A stretch of DNA of 51,636 bases from Planctomycetota bacterium (GTDB taxonomy: Bacteria > Planctomycetota > Planctomycetia > Pirellulales > Pirellulaceae): positions 1-51,636 of the forward strand of contig QWPJ01000177.1 in NCBI GenBank assembly GCA_003671195.1, read 5' to 3'. This document shows positions 1 through 8,145 of the stretch, piece after piece (position 1 is the first letter of the stretch; each line of letters begins with the position of its first letter). A program made the translations under genes and the position numbers. The notes beneath the pieces are model-generated. The model did no database searches, had not been told where the DNA came from, and saw only the letters and a list, made by a program, of their open reading frames with translations.

Positions 1-261
1 CGGTGGAGGTTGTTATCGCGACTACCACCGCTTGGCAGCGGATGGCTGCGTAAGAAGCCGGTAGCCACCTGTCGCCGGTAGCCACCTGTCGCCAGACGGT
101 GGAGGCTTTACTCGCACCGCTACCACCGCTTGGGAGCGGATGGCTACGAAGAGCCGTAGCCACCTGTCGCCAGACGGTGGAGGTTTTACTCGCACCGCTA
201 CCACCGCTTGGCAGCGGATGGCTACGTAAGAAGCCGGTAGCCACCTGTCGCCGTAGCCACC
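1..261. repeat. Three-unit imperfect tandem repeat array, cut by the window edge
   Basis: Three related units begin at positions 1, 97 and 175. Each opens with CGGTGGAGG, passes through CTACCACCGCTTGG and AGCGGATGGCT, and closes with GTAGCCACCTGTCGCC. The first unit has its closing block twice, so spacing is 96 and then 78 bases. CGGTGG at the start of each unit is complementary to CCACCG inside it, so each can fold into a hairpin. The array lies 3' of the RRM gene on the minus strand and may continue upstream of the window. Short open frames across it follow the repeat period and are not credible genes. It resembles REP-like intergenic elements. Confidence 0.8.
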
Positions 262-290
262 GAACTAGTTCCTCGAAGGGTGAATGCAAA

Positions 291-319
291 GAGCCAACGT
301 TCCGTTGGAACGTTGGCTC
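291..319 (-). terminator. Perfect 13-bp stem hairpin, probable terminator of the RRM gene
   Basis: GAGCCAACGTTCC and its exact reverse complement GGAACGTTGGCTC flank a 3-base loop. The hairpin sits 46 bases past the stop codon of the minus-strand RRM gene. Read on the minus strand it is followed only by a short TTTG run, so it is either a weak intrinsic terminator or a 3'-end stabilising hairpin. It separates the gene from the repeat array. Confidence 0.6.
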
Positions 320-365
320 GAAGAATGATTTTCATCCCGCAATGCGGGACTGTTGTCGGATTGCT

Positions 366-722
366 TTAGTTTCGCGGTCCGCGAGACGATTGCTCTCGTC
401 GATCGCCGTAACCGCCGCCACCGCTGCTGCGGCCACCGCCGCCGTAACCGCCACCACCACCGCCTGATGGACGGCTTTCGCGTTCGCGTGCTTCATTGCA
501 CGAGATAGTGCGGTCGCCGATCATCGATTGGTTGAGCGCTTGAATCGCTGCGCTAGCTTCGTTTGGGTTGCCCATTTCAACGAATGCAAAGCCGCGTGAA
601 CGGCCGGTTTCACGATCCATGACGATGCTAACCTTGCTGACATCTCCGTATTGGGAAAATGCATCCCGAAGTTCAGCTTCCGTAGCGCGAAAGGATAGAT
701 TGCCCACAAAAATATTTGTCAT
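366..722 (-). CDS. RRM-domain RNA-binding protein with glycine-rich tail
   Basis: This 118-residue protein has one RNA recognition motif over about residues 1-80. RNP2 is seen as IFVGNLSF near residue 3 and RNP1 as RGFAFVEM near residue 43. The C-terminal 35 residues are rich in Gly, Arg and Ser (GGGGGGYGGGGRSSGGGG). This is the architecture of the small bacterial RRM proteins best known from cyanobacteria, where several are cold-induced RNA-binding or chaperone proteins. I chose the ATG at 722 rather than an upstream in-frame start because AGGAG lies 7 bases before it and the RRM begins at once. It is monocistronic, with a hairpin 46 bases downstream. A role in RNA metabolism is inferred; specific targets cannot be read. 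Confidence 0.93.
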   Translation of the reverse strand: MTNIFVGNLSFRATEAELRDAFSQYGDVSKVSIVMDRETGRSRGFAFVEMGNPNEASAAIQALNQSMIGDRTISCNEARERESRPSGGGGGGYGGGGRSSGGGGYGDRREQSSRGPRN

Positions 723-1283
723 ACCAAAACTCCTATCCGATCCACACATCCAACATCAAATCAGCACGGGACTCCCCAGTAGGGCGATAACATCGCCGTG
801 AACCCAAAGTCCGTACGATAGTGAGAGTGAATCAGAAAAACATGTCGAAAGATCGCCGACTGGAACCACCGTCCCAGTTGAAACCGCGAAGCTTCCTCTT
901 CTCCAACCAACAGCTAACCGAATCCCAACAAGAACAGAAGTCGCCGTAGAGGGGACTTGGATTCATCTCAAGAAAACGCTGCATCAACTGCGAATCAGAC
1001 GTGATATTTATCGCAACATTCCAGACCAAAGTCAACACGAAATCCGTCCCTAAGGCAACTTGTTGGCGTCTTAAGCGTAGAACATTCCGGCGAATCCTCG
1101 CCTGCACATCGCGAAACCTTCTTTGGACTTCGTGGTAGCGTCCAGTCGGACACTTCAAAAAGGATCGATTCCCAACAGATAGAGCGATCTTCCTGGCGAA
1201 TCGGCGGACTCCAATACCATGGCTCCCTACGGGTCAAAGAAAGACCCGTGTTTGGGATTCTATAGAAAGTCCTACGACTCTGC
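723..1283. other. Non-coding stretch between the RRM gene and galM
   Basis: No open frame here looks like a protein. The two minus-strand frames (832-1158 and 995-1237) overlap each other and have odd composition and no recognisable motif. The part next to 722 must hold the promoter and leader of the RRM gene, with AGGAG just before its start. The only clear structure is the hairpin at 1229-1249. No tRNA-like sequence was seen. Confidence 0.6.
1229..1249 (-). terminator. 7-bp hairpin downstream of galM
   Basis: ACGGGTC and GACCCGT form a perfect 7-bp stem around the loop AAAGAAA, 34 bases past the galM stop. No U-run follows on the minus strand, so termination is only a suggestion. Confidence 0.35.
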
Positions 1284-2441
1284 TTATTTCGTAACGCCGA
1301 AGGTAAAGGTCGTGACCTGATGGAACTTCTCGGTCGGCTTGAGCACTGTCGTTGGAAACGACGGTTGGTTTGGGGCGTCGGGATAGTGTTGGGTCTCTAA
1401 ACAGAACGCCTCATGCGTCTTGTAACCAGCATTTCCAACTCCACCATCGAGAAAATTGCCGGTGTACAACTGCACCCCAGGTTGTGTTGTCTTGATTTCC
1501 ATGGTGCGGCCACTGGCAGGATCGACCACCTTGGCCGCAGCACGCATCTGGCCTGCTGCTCCACGAACCACAAAACAATGATCATAGCCGTTGGTCGAGG
1601 TCAACTGTCCGATGCGCTCACCGATCTTGCGGGCTGTCGTGAAATCCAACGCTGTGCCTTTGACATCTGCTGTGGCTCCCGTCGGAATCATGTTTTCATC
1701 GACAGGAAGGTACTGGTCGCACGAGAGCACGAGTTCATGGTTGTGGATGGTGCCTGATCCTGCACCCCCAAGATTGAAATACGCATGGTTGGTCAAGTTC
1801 AAGACGGTCGATTTGTCCGTCGTTGCACTCAGGTCGAGGGTCAAACAGTTGTTGTTGTCCCATCGGTACTCTGCGACCGTCGTGAGTGTTCCAGGATAGC
1901 CTTCTTCCCCATCAGGGCTGACATAAGTGAACTTCAGACCCACCGAGCTGTCGGTTTTGACCTCGGCGACTTGCCACATCCGTTTGTCAAAACCAATCTC
2001 TCCACCGTGAAGATGATTCGGTCCGTTGTTGGTCGCCAAACTGTAGGTTTTACCATCGAGCGTGAACTTGCCCTTGGCGATTCGATTGCAGAAGCGGCCA
2101 ACGGTTGCCCCAAAGTATGGGTGCCGTTGAAGGTAACCATCGATGCTGCTGAATCCTGCGGTCACGTTGGTTTTCTTGCCATTCTTGTCGGGCACCTGGA
2201 TCGAAACGACGATCGCGCCGTAATCGATCAATTCGACGACGTTCCCCGCATCATTGGTCAGTTGGAATAAGGTGACGGCCTTGCCATCGGTGGTGTTTCC
2301 AAAAGGTTTCTTCTCGATAGCCATAGGGGTTGCTAAAGCATTCTCTTCTGCAAGTACAACGTCGCATGCCGCTTGGGACCACATGGCAAATCCAGCGCTT
2401 GCAACAAGGAAAAAATGAATCGTGCGTCGTGAGAGTTTCAT
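1284..2441 (-). CDS. galM: Secreted aldose 1-epimerase (galactose mutarotase)
   Basis: This 385-residue protein interconverts alpha and beta anomers of aldoses. The first 30 or so residues form a signal peptide (hydrophobic FFLVASAGFAMW, then Ala-rich), so the enzyme should act outside the cytoplasm, unlike classical cytosolic GalM. Family motifs are present: GPNHLHGG near residue 141, NHAYFNLGG near 218 (both with catalytic His), and the catalytic Glu in FCLETQHYPDAPNQP near 345. Mature length of about 355 fits the family. It is the last gene of a minus-strand run, 71 bases after a secreted hypothetical. Planctomycetes often have several exported mutarotases, consistent with polysaccharide breakdown, but no glycoside hydrolase is adjacent. 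The family call is firm; the substrate is not known. Confidence 0.95.
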   Translation of the reverse strand: MKLSRRTIHFFLVASAGFAMWSQAACDVVLAEENALATPMAIEKKPFGNTTDGKAVTLFQLTNDAGNVVELIDYGAIVVSIQVPDKNGKKTNVTAGFSSIDGYLQRHPYFGATVGRFCNRIAKGKFTLDGKTYSLATNNGPNHLHGGEIGFDKRMWQVAEVKTDSSVGLKFTYVSPDGEEGYPGTLTTVAEYRWDNNNCLTLDLSATTDKSTVLNLTNHAYFNLGGAGSGTIHNHELVLSCDQYLPVDENMIPTGATADVKGTALDFTTARKIGERIGQLTSTNGYDHCFVVRGAAGQMRAAAKVVDPASGRTMEIKTTQPGVQLYTGNFLDGGVGNAGYKTHEAFCLETQHYPDAPNQPSFPTTVLKPTEKFHQVTTFTFGVTK

Positions 2442-2512
2442 TGGTTTCTCTGCGGAGAGTTCTGTGGAGAGGTTGAAGGGATGGTTCTATTTTGGGGCAA
2501 ACTGGCTAAACA

Positions 2513-3046
2513 TCAGGGTTTCGACGCATCTGCGGCCGGTTCGACCCGCCCAAACAGATGCCCGCCGACATTGTCATGCTTCCATGTTCCTGCGTATTTT
2601 CGGTCGTGGAAAACAACCCGCGCCGAGAAAGTTCCCATACCTGGGATGGTCACGGAGTCCAAAACGATCATGGGTGTTCGACCAACCCATTCGAGGTTGA
2701 CCACCACCGGTACGGTCAAATCCTTGTTTCCATACTTGATGCGTGTCTTGATCTCCCAAAGGTTGTCATCCCCCTCGAGCTTCTTGGCACTTTTGATTTC
2801 GTATCGCTCCTCTTCGAGCTTGTTCAGAGGTTGTCCGTCCATCGTAAACGAACCTGACAGAACCGAATTCGAAAGGTACTTCTCGAATTCCTCGATCGGA
2901 GGCTTGATGCCGTCCTTGAGCCCCTTGGAGCCGTCTTGAGCTTGGACCGGCCTTTGAACGTAAAAACCAACGGAGCTTGCAACGCAGGTGAACAAGACCA
3001 CCGCCGCTGCCCAACGTCCGATCGATCGTAATCCAACCTGTCGCAT
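2513..3046 (-). CDS. Secreted protein of unknown function
   Basis: I do not recognise a named family. The 177-residue product begins with a clear signal peptide (RSIGRWAAAVVLFTCVASSVGF, cleavage likely after VQA near residue 36). The mature part is about 140 residues, mixed alpha/beta and lysine/glutamate-rich, with a Gly-rich end containing VVFHDRKYAGTWKHDNVGGHLFG. The pattern of predicted short strands ending in a W-K-H-D motif suggests a small beta-barrel or lipocalin-like fold, which is only a guess. AGGAGAG lies 7 bases before the ATG. It sits 19 bases after the sugar-isomerase gene and probably shares its transcript. Confidence 0.85.
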   Translation of the reverse strand: MRQVGLRSIGRWAAAVVLFTCVASSVGFYVQRPVQAQDGSKGLKDGIKPPIEEFEKYLSNSVLSGSFTMDGQPLNKLEEERYEIKSAKKLEGDDNLWEIKTRIKYGNKDLTVPVVVNLEWVGRTPMIVLDSVTIPGMGTFSARVVFHDRKYAGTWKHDNVGGHLFGRVEPAADASKP

Positions 3047-3065
3047 TGTGTCTCTCCTAGAGGTA

Positions 3066-3845
3066 TTAGAGGCTTCTGAGGAAATTCATGCTGGCTGCAA
3101 ATTCCGCAACGGGATCGCTCGCCATGTCCCTCTCTACAATATAGCAGCCTCGGTACGAATGTTCCGCAAGGCAAGCGATGATCTGGGGGAATTCCGCGAG
3201 CCCTCGCCCCAGCGGAACCTGAGTCCCTCGGCCTCTTGCCCGGTCCGGCAATCCGTCCTTGGCATGCACCAACATGACATGCTTGGCTACGGCCGGAAGA
3301 TCCTCGAGCCCGAACCCGTTGACGATCAGATTGCCTGGGTTAAGCGTCACACCCACCCCAGCTTGGGGAAGCGAATCGATCAGCTCTCCGAGGAGACTCA
3401 AAGACTCTGCCCCGGTTTCGAGCGCCAGCATCGCACCGACGTGATGCGAGTATTTCCCAAGGTCCGAAAGGACCCCTCGAAGGATTTCGCGAGACGGCGA
3501 ATCGGCAGTCGTGTCGATGTGGCCAGCACTGTTGACGACCACGTTGGCCCCAAGGTCAAAAGCCAGCTTCATCGCGCTTTTGGTACCCTCGATCCGACGA
3601 TCCAACTCTTCGGTCGTTTCATAACCTCGGTGGGTCGCGAACCGAACCGCGCCTACCTTGAGATTCAAATCATCGAGCAACTTCCGCAGTTGCCGCAACG
3701 CGGTTCCCGCAACATCCACTGGACGGATCTCGTTGCGGGCATCGATCTCAATCACCTCCGCCTTCAACCTCGCGGCCGTCTCGAGCGCTTGTCGCAACGG
3801 AAGCCTCAAACCTGCTAACTGAATGCCTACTCGGATTGCGGACAA
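3066..3845 (-). CDS. Sugar phosphate isomerase/epimerase, TIM-barrel (AP endonuclease 2 family)
   Basis: The 259-residue protein is of the xylose-isomerase-like TIM-barrel superfamily. Signs are an N-terminal strand GIQLAGLRLPL, the strand-plus-acid pattern EVIEIDARNEI near residue 31, NVVVNSAGHID near 100, ALETGAES near 140, and HAKDG near 191, where His and Asp usually bind the metal. Such enzymes isomerise or epimerise sugars such as myo-inosose, xylulose or tagatose derivatives; the substrate here is not clear. The start is a TTG at 3845: AGGAG stands 6 bases upstream and no ATG fits the conserved first strand. It lies 30 bases after the LOG gene and upstream of the secreted hypothetical and galM, giving a loose carbohydrate-related cluster. 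Confidence 0.88.
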   Translation of the reverse strand: MSAIRVGIQLAGLRLPLRQALETAARLKAEVIEIDARNEIRPVDVAGTALRQLRKLLDDLNLKVGAVRFATHRGYETTEELDRRIEGTKSAMKLAFDLGANVVVNSAGHIDTTADSPSREILRGVLSDLGKYSHHVGAMLALETGAESLSLLGELIDSLPQAGVGVTLNPGNLIVNGFGLEDLPAVAKHVMLVHAKDGLPDRARGRGTQVPLGRGLAEFPQIIACLAEHSYRGCYIVERDMASDPVAEFAASMNFLRSL

Positions 3846-3875
3846 TGCGTTCTCCTGGGATGGGAAATGTTGGGA

Positions 3876-4604
3876 CTAAGACCTCTCGAACAACCAGCCA
3901 AAGGGTTTCCATCGTTTGGATTCGATCTTCAGTTCGAAATCGTCAATCGTGTTCTCGTGAATGTACTTGACCGCCTCGTCGATCGAGTCGGTGTACAAGT
4001 ACAACTCCTTGTCGCTCGGCGAGACAGTGCCTTGCTCTACCATGTGATCGACGTACTCCATAAGCTTGGTATGGTAGTCGCGATCCATAATCACGATCGG
4101 AAATTTTGAAATTTTCTTGGTCTGGATCAGTGTGATGGTCTCGAAAAATTCATCGAGCGTACCAAACCCCCCAGGCATGATCACGAATCCGTAAGAGTAC
4201 TTGAGCAATAGCACTTTGCGGACAAAGAAATACCGAATGTCCACAGAACTGTCGAGATAAGGGTTCGGTTGCTGCTCGAAAGGCAACTCGATGTTGACTC
4301 CTACACTCCGGCCGCCCACAGCCTTGGCCCCCCGATTGGCGGCCTCCATGATTCCCGGACCACCTCCGGTCATGATGGTAAACCCAAGCTTGGAGATCTG
4401 ACCTGCGATTTCAACGGTTTGTTGATACTCTGGGGTCTTCTCGCCGAGTCGGGCCGAGCCGAAGATGGTGATGCAAGGCCCCACGAAATGCAGAGTCCGA
4501 AAGCCCTTAATGAATTCCCAAGCGACTTTTACGGTGAAGTAGAACTCTTTCCTTCGAGACTGACGGCCCTCGAGGAACTGAATTTCTTTACTATCTGGCG
4601 CCAT
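3876..4604 (-). CDS. LOG-family protein (TIGR00730, Rossmann-fold nucleotide hydrolase)
   Basis: The 242-residue protein has the two LOG signatures: GGGPGIMEAANRGAK near residue 80 and PGGFGTLDEFFE near 143. Characterised LOG proteins are phosphoribohydrolases that release the base from cytokinin nucleotides or purine monophosphates. The family was long mislabelled lysine decarboxylase. This form, with an N-terminal extension of about 35 residues before the core, matches the longer bacterial type, whose substrate is often unknown. It lies 65 bases downstream of the cytochrome oxidase operon on the same strand and may be read through from it, but it has no evident role in respiration. Confidence 0.93.
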   Translation of the reverse strand: MAPDSKEIQFLEGRQSRRKEFYFTVKVAWEFIKGFRTLHFVGPCITIFGSARLGEKTPEYQQTVEIAGQISKLGFTIMTGGGPGIMEAANRGAKAVGGRSVGVNIELPFEQQPNPYLDSSVDIRYFFVRKVLLLKYSYGFVIMPGGFGTLDEFFETITLIQTKKISKFPIVIMDRDYHTKLMEYVDHMVEQGTVSPSDKELYLYTDSIDEAVKYIHENTIDDFELKIESKRWKPFGWLFERS

Positions 4605-4669
4605 TTGTATTTACCGGGAGAGGAAGATGGAACAACCCCGGCAATATACCAGATCTGTTAGAATCAAGT

Positions 4670-5113
4670 CTATGGTGCCGCGACAGCAGGAACCGCCGCT
4701 CCCGTAATGGGATCGACTGGAACGACGACGGGTTGCGAAGCTTCAATCGTCGAATTGTAGATCAAGTTCTCTCGGTATCCCTCGGCATCCATCAAAGTAA
4801 ACCCAAGAAACAACGCGACAAAAATCAAGCTCCCGAGGATCACGATCGCGTTGAGAGGCTTGTCCCAAAGCAAGTGCATGAAAAATAGAATCACCAAAGC
4901 CGCTTTGATGGTGGCGATGGTCAACGACGCCCAAATTTCCGCGTTGCCCAAATCGAATTGAGCCTGAAAAACCGTCAAGCCTGTGAGGAATAGAAGCGCA
5001 AAGAACACCGAAAGAAGCATCCAGATAGGCATCGGATGCGAAAATCCATGTTCATGGTGACCATGGCCTGCATGCGCGTCGTGGTTGTGTTCTGAGGTCG
5101 TCGTCTGAGCCAT
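4670..5113 (-). CDS. Cytochrome c oxidase subunit IV, caa3 type
   Basis: The 147-residue protein has three transmembrane helices (about residues 31-51, 62-85 and 92-112), the form of the prokaryotic subunit IV/CoxF family (COX4_pro). The His/Lys-containing loop around FFMHLLWDKP is typical of that family. The first 26 residues are unusually rich in histidine (EHNHDAHAGHGHHEHGFSH), which the family does not require. The C-terminal tail is rich in Pro, Val and Ala and should face one side of the membrane. It is the last gene of the ACIII-caa3 operon, 91 bases after CoxIII. Subunit IV is an accessory subunit that helps assembly or stability. Confidence 0.9.
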   Translation of the reverse strand: MAQTTTSEHNHDAHAGHGHHEHGFSHPMPIWMLLSVFFALLFLTGLTVFQAQFDLGNAEIWASLTIATIKAALVILFFMHLLWDKPLNAIVILGSLIFVALFLGFTLMDAEGYRENLIYNSTIEASQPVVVPVDPITGAAVPAVAAP

Positions 5114-5204
5114 GATATTCCGGAGTGCTTGTAGTGATTCGAATGTTGTAAGGATTCCAACTGGTTCCCAACCGCCATCGGTCCGTTTCAGTTGAAGTGA
5201 TCCG

Positions 5205-6329
5205 TTAGGTGATCAAGTAGAGCAGAGGGAACAGATAAATCCAGATGAAGTCGACCAAGTGCCAGTAGAGCCCGACGTTGTCGACAGGCCCAAAATACTG
5301 CTCGTGAAATTCCTCCCTGGCCGCTTTGACGATGAGCCATGTGATCACAATCATCCCACCGATAATGTGGATGGCGTGCACGCCGGTCATGCAGTAGTAA
5401 ATACTGAAGAATAGACCTGCCATGCTGCGTTGGTTGACATCGGCATTGGGTGTTTTCAACTCGGTCGGAGAGACGTAAACATTCGGGGTACCACCCATCG
5501 CCGTCGCTGCACTGGCGGCAATCTCAGCGGCGGTTTTCGTCTCGGCGGCATGTACCGATTCGGGAGCCGCTGCGTGCTCATGGGATCCGTGATCGACGTG
5601 TCCATCGACCATCGCGTGGTGTTCGTGACCCGCAGCGTGTCCTCCATGCCCCTTGGAAGCTTCCTCTTGGGCTTCGAGATACTGCCCAAGTCCCACTCCA
5701 CCGAAAAAGCAAAGGCCGGCTACAAGCATGGGACCAGCGACTCGTTGATGGAAAAGAGACTTGGTCGCAAATGCATAGATCGCATAAAAAGCACAAAGTG
5801 CAGTGACGATCGCAGGGACCGTGCAAATGAACTCGAGATAACCCTTGTGAGGCCCGTGGGCACCGTCGAGCTGTGCAACGTAAAGCTTGCCAGGCAGGAG
5901 TCCAATTTCCATCTTGTGGGAATACTCGACGGCTTTGACTCCGAGGAATATCGCGGCACAGCCCAAGGTCGCACCGAGCATTCCCACCAAAAGTTGATGT
6001 TGCCGCAACTGAGCGGCACGAACCGCCCAAGCCATCGTCAAAGAACTGAAAAGCAATACTCCGGTGTTGATCGCACCGAGCTTCTCGTTCAAAAAGGAGC
6101 TGCAAAACTCGAAAACTTCTGGATTGCGGTTCCGGTACAACGCATACGCGCAAAACATCCCACTGAAGAACAGGACTTCGGTTACCAAGAATAACCACAT
6201 CCCGAGTTTCCCCGAATCGTACTGTTGCTCAGCATCATCAAAATGGTGAGCTAGCCAACTTGGGTGTTCGTGATGGTGATCTGCGTGGTCGTCGACGACG
6301 TGTGCTAGGTTCTCTTGGATTGCGGTCAT
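5205..6329 (-). CDS. ctaE: Cytochrome c oxidase subunit III with long histidine-rich insert
   Basis: This 374-residue subunit III is much longer than the usual 200-260. Helices and motifs of the family are clear: KLGMWLFLVTEVLFFSGMF near residue 40, LNTGVLLFSSLTM-like second helix, and the C-terminal HLVDFIWIYLFPLLY. Extra length comes from a hydrophilic region of roughly 90 residues before the helix FFSIYYCMTGVHAIHIIGG. It holds about ten histidines in 40 residues (GHGGHAAGHEHH, DGHVDHGSHEH). The N-terminus is also His-rich (HADHHHEHP). I chose the ATG at 6329; an upstream in-frame TTG at 6365 would add 12 residues but lacks a ribosome site. Subunit III does not bind redox metals and supports proton uptake and stability of subunit I. 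Confidence 0.93.
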   Translation of the reverse strand: MTAIQENLAHVVDDHADHHHEHPSWLAHHFDDAEQQYDSGKLGMWLFLVTEVLFFSGMFCAYALYRNRNPEVFEFCSSFLNEKLGAINTGVLLFSSLTMAWAVRAAQLRQHQLLVGMLGATLGCAAIFLGVKAVEYSHKMEIGLLPGKLYVAQLDGAHGPHKGYLEFICTVPAIVTALCAFYAIYAFATKSLFHQRVAGPMLVAGLCFFGGVGLGQYLEAQEEASKGHGGHAAGHEHHAMVDGHVDHGSHEHAAAPESVHAAETKTAAEIAASAATAMGGTPNVYVSPTELKTPNADVNQRSMAGLFFSIYYCMTGVHAIHIIGGMIVITWLIVKAAREEFHEQYFGPVDNVGLYWHLVDFIWIYLFPLLYLIT

Positions 6330-6377
6330 AGTCTTTAACGGAATGGATTCGTGCGAAATTTTCAAAGGATAGGGATT

Positions 6378-8054
6378 CTAGGTCCGCTTGACGTAACCGC
6401 CAACTCGACCATCGTACTCGATGTTCGAGAAATCATAAGGATCGCCGACGGTAGGAGCCGACGAGAAGTTATCGTGTGGGGGCGGTGACGAACACATCCA
6501 CTCGAGCGTTGCACCACCCCACGGGTTGCGTGGAGCCTTCTTGCCGTTGACCAAGGACATCAGCAAGACGATCAACGCTAAGAGCAAACCAGACCCCAGG
6601 GTGATCGATCCAATCGTTGAAAGCTGGTGCAAAGGTTGGAACTCAGGGAGGTAGGTTGCGTATCGACGGGGCATGCCACGCGATCCAAGGACGAACTGAG
6701 GCAAGAACGTTAGGTTGAACCCAACGAACACGATAATCGCCGAAACAATTCCCAGTTTGTCGTTGAACATTCGTCCAGTCATCTTCGGCCACCAGTGGAA
6801 AACACCACCGAGGAAGGCGACCAGCGTTCCACCCATCATCACGTAGTGAAAGTGGGCGACGACGAAGTAGGTGTCGTGGAAGTGCATGTCGGTCGACAAA
6901 GCACCAAGAGGTAGACCAGTCAATCCACCGATCGTAAACAAGAAGATGAACGCGAGGGCATATAGCATCGGCGTGTTGAGTGACACTGTCCCTTGGTACA
7001 TCGTACCTAACCAGTTGAAAACCTTGATCGCCGATGGGATCGAAACGGTGAACGTCAGGGCGCTGAAGACGATGGTTGTTACATCGGCCATGCCGGAGGT
7101 GAACATGTGGTGACCCCAGACGAGGAACCCGAAAAGAGCAATCGCGATCGAGCTATAGGCGATCATTCGGTAACCGAAAATCCCCTTGTGGCAGTGAACA
7201 CTCATCAATTCGCTGATGATACCCATCGCCGGGAGGATCATGATGTACACGGCTGGGTGGGAGTAGAACCAGAAGAAGTGCTGGAACGTTACCGGGTCCC
7301 CGTTGAGCTTCGGATCGAAAATACCGATTCCCAGAAGCCGTTCTGCAGAGAGCAATAGCACAGTGATCCCCAAAACCGGTGTCGCGAGGACTTGGATGAT
7401 GGAAGTCGCATAAATTGCCCACAAGAACAGTGGCATTCGGAACCAAGTCATCCCGGGTGGACGCATGGTGTTGATCGTCACGATGAAGTTCAATCCGGTG
7501 AAGATCGAACTAAAGCCCAAGACGAATACCCCGAATGTCGCAGCCAGAACGGCACCACCCTGTTGGGTCTCGATCGAGTAAGGGGTGTAAAATGTCCAAC
7601 CCGTATCGAGTCCAGTTACCGAGAGAGCCGTCAAGAACAAAATCAAACCCGTGACCCAAAGGTAGAAGCTGCTCAGGTTTAACCTGGGGAATGCGACGTC
7701 TTTGGTACCTAGCATGACCGGTAGCAAGAAGTTCCCCAACGCTGCCGGGACACTAGGGATGATAAAGAGGAAAACCATGATCGCGCCGTGAAGCGTGAAA
7801 ACCTGGTTGTAGGTTTGGTTCGACAACCATCCGTCTTTGAAATTCCAAAGATGGATCCGGATCATCAAAGCAAACGCGCCTCCGAGTGCAAAGGACGACA
7901 TGACTCCGACCAAGTACATCAATCCGATGCGTTTGTGGTCGAGGGTCAGTGCCCAGCTCAGGAAGCCCTTGGAATGGTTCAGGAAGTGATGCTCGGGATA
8001 GCTGTCCACTTCGCTGTGTACTGGTGCCGTTATGGGACGATCTACTACACTCAT
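6378..8054 (-). CDS. ctaD: Cytochrome c oxidase subunit I (heme-copper catalytic subunit)
   Basis: The 558-residue protein is the catalytic core that reduces oxygen to water and pumps protons. It has 12 predicted helices. Metal ligands are visible in order: His of TLHGAIMVF (low-spin heme), WFYSHPAVY (CuB His and the cross-linked Tyr, near residue 275), WGHHMF (two CuB His, near 323), and [14 protein letters not shown] (high-spin and low-spin heme His, near 408). The Tyr in HPAVY marks an A-type oxidase. The end motif [21 protein letters not shown] is typical of the family. It follows CoxII by 91 bases and precedes CoxIII by 48, all in one operon, so subunits are made together. Confidence 0.98.
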   Translation of the reverse strand: MSVVDRPITAPVHSEVDSYPEHHFLNHSKGFLSWALTLDHKRIGLMYLVGVMSSFALGGAFALMIRIHLWNFKDGWLSNQTYNQVFTLHGAIMVFLFIIPSVPAALGNFLLPVMLGTKDVAFPRLNLSSFYLWVTGLILFLTALSVTGLDTGWTFYTPYSIETQQGGAVLAATFGVFVLGFSSIFTGLNFIVTINTMRPPGMTWFRMPLFLWAIYATSIIQVLATPVLGITVLLLSAERLLGIGIFDPKLNGDPVTFQHFFWFYSHPAVYIMILPAMGIISELMSVHCHKGIFGYRMIAYSSIAIALFGFLVWGHHMFTSGMADVTTIVFSALTFTVSIPSAIKVFNWLGTMYQGTVSLNTPMLYALAFIFLFTIGGLTGLPLGALSTDMHFHDTYFVVAHFHYVMMGGTLVAFLGGVFHWWPKMTGRMFNDKLGIVSAIIVFVGFNLTFLPQFVLGSRGMPRRYATYLPEFQPLHQLSTIGSITLGSGLLLALIVLLMSLVNGKKAPRNPWGGATLEWMCSSPPPHDNFSSAPTVGDPYDFSNIEYDGRVGGYVKRT

Positions 8055-8145
8055 TGTTTTGACCTAGGTGTGTTGGTGTGAACCGCAATCACTAATTTAG
8101 GAGGAGTTTTAATTGTTTCCGACGACCGTTTGTGTCCGAATGGCA

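Noticed and set aside
1..261. Possible CRISPR array
   Set aside because: Units are long and similar throughout, with no short constant repeat separated by unique spacers of equal length, and no cas genes are nearby.
99..467. 122-residue plus-strand frame at the window start
   Set aside because: It follows the repeat array and then runs antisense through the Gly-rich end of the RRM gene.
832..1237. Two overlapping minus-strand frames in the spacer before galM
   Set aside because: No ribosome site, no motif and mutually overlapping; more likely non-coding.
2988..3818. 276-residue plus-strand open frame
   Set aside because: Antisense to the TIM-barrel isomerase, which has a good ribosome site and family motifs.
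5430..6194. 254-residue plus-strand open frame
   Set aside because: Antisense to CoxIII.
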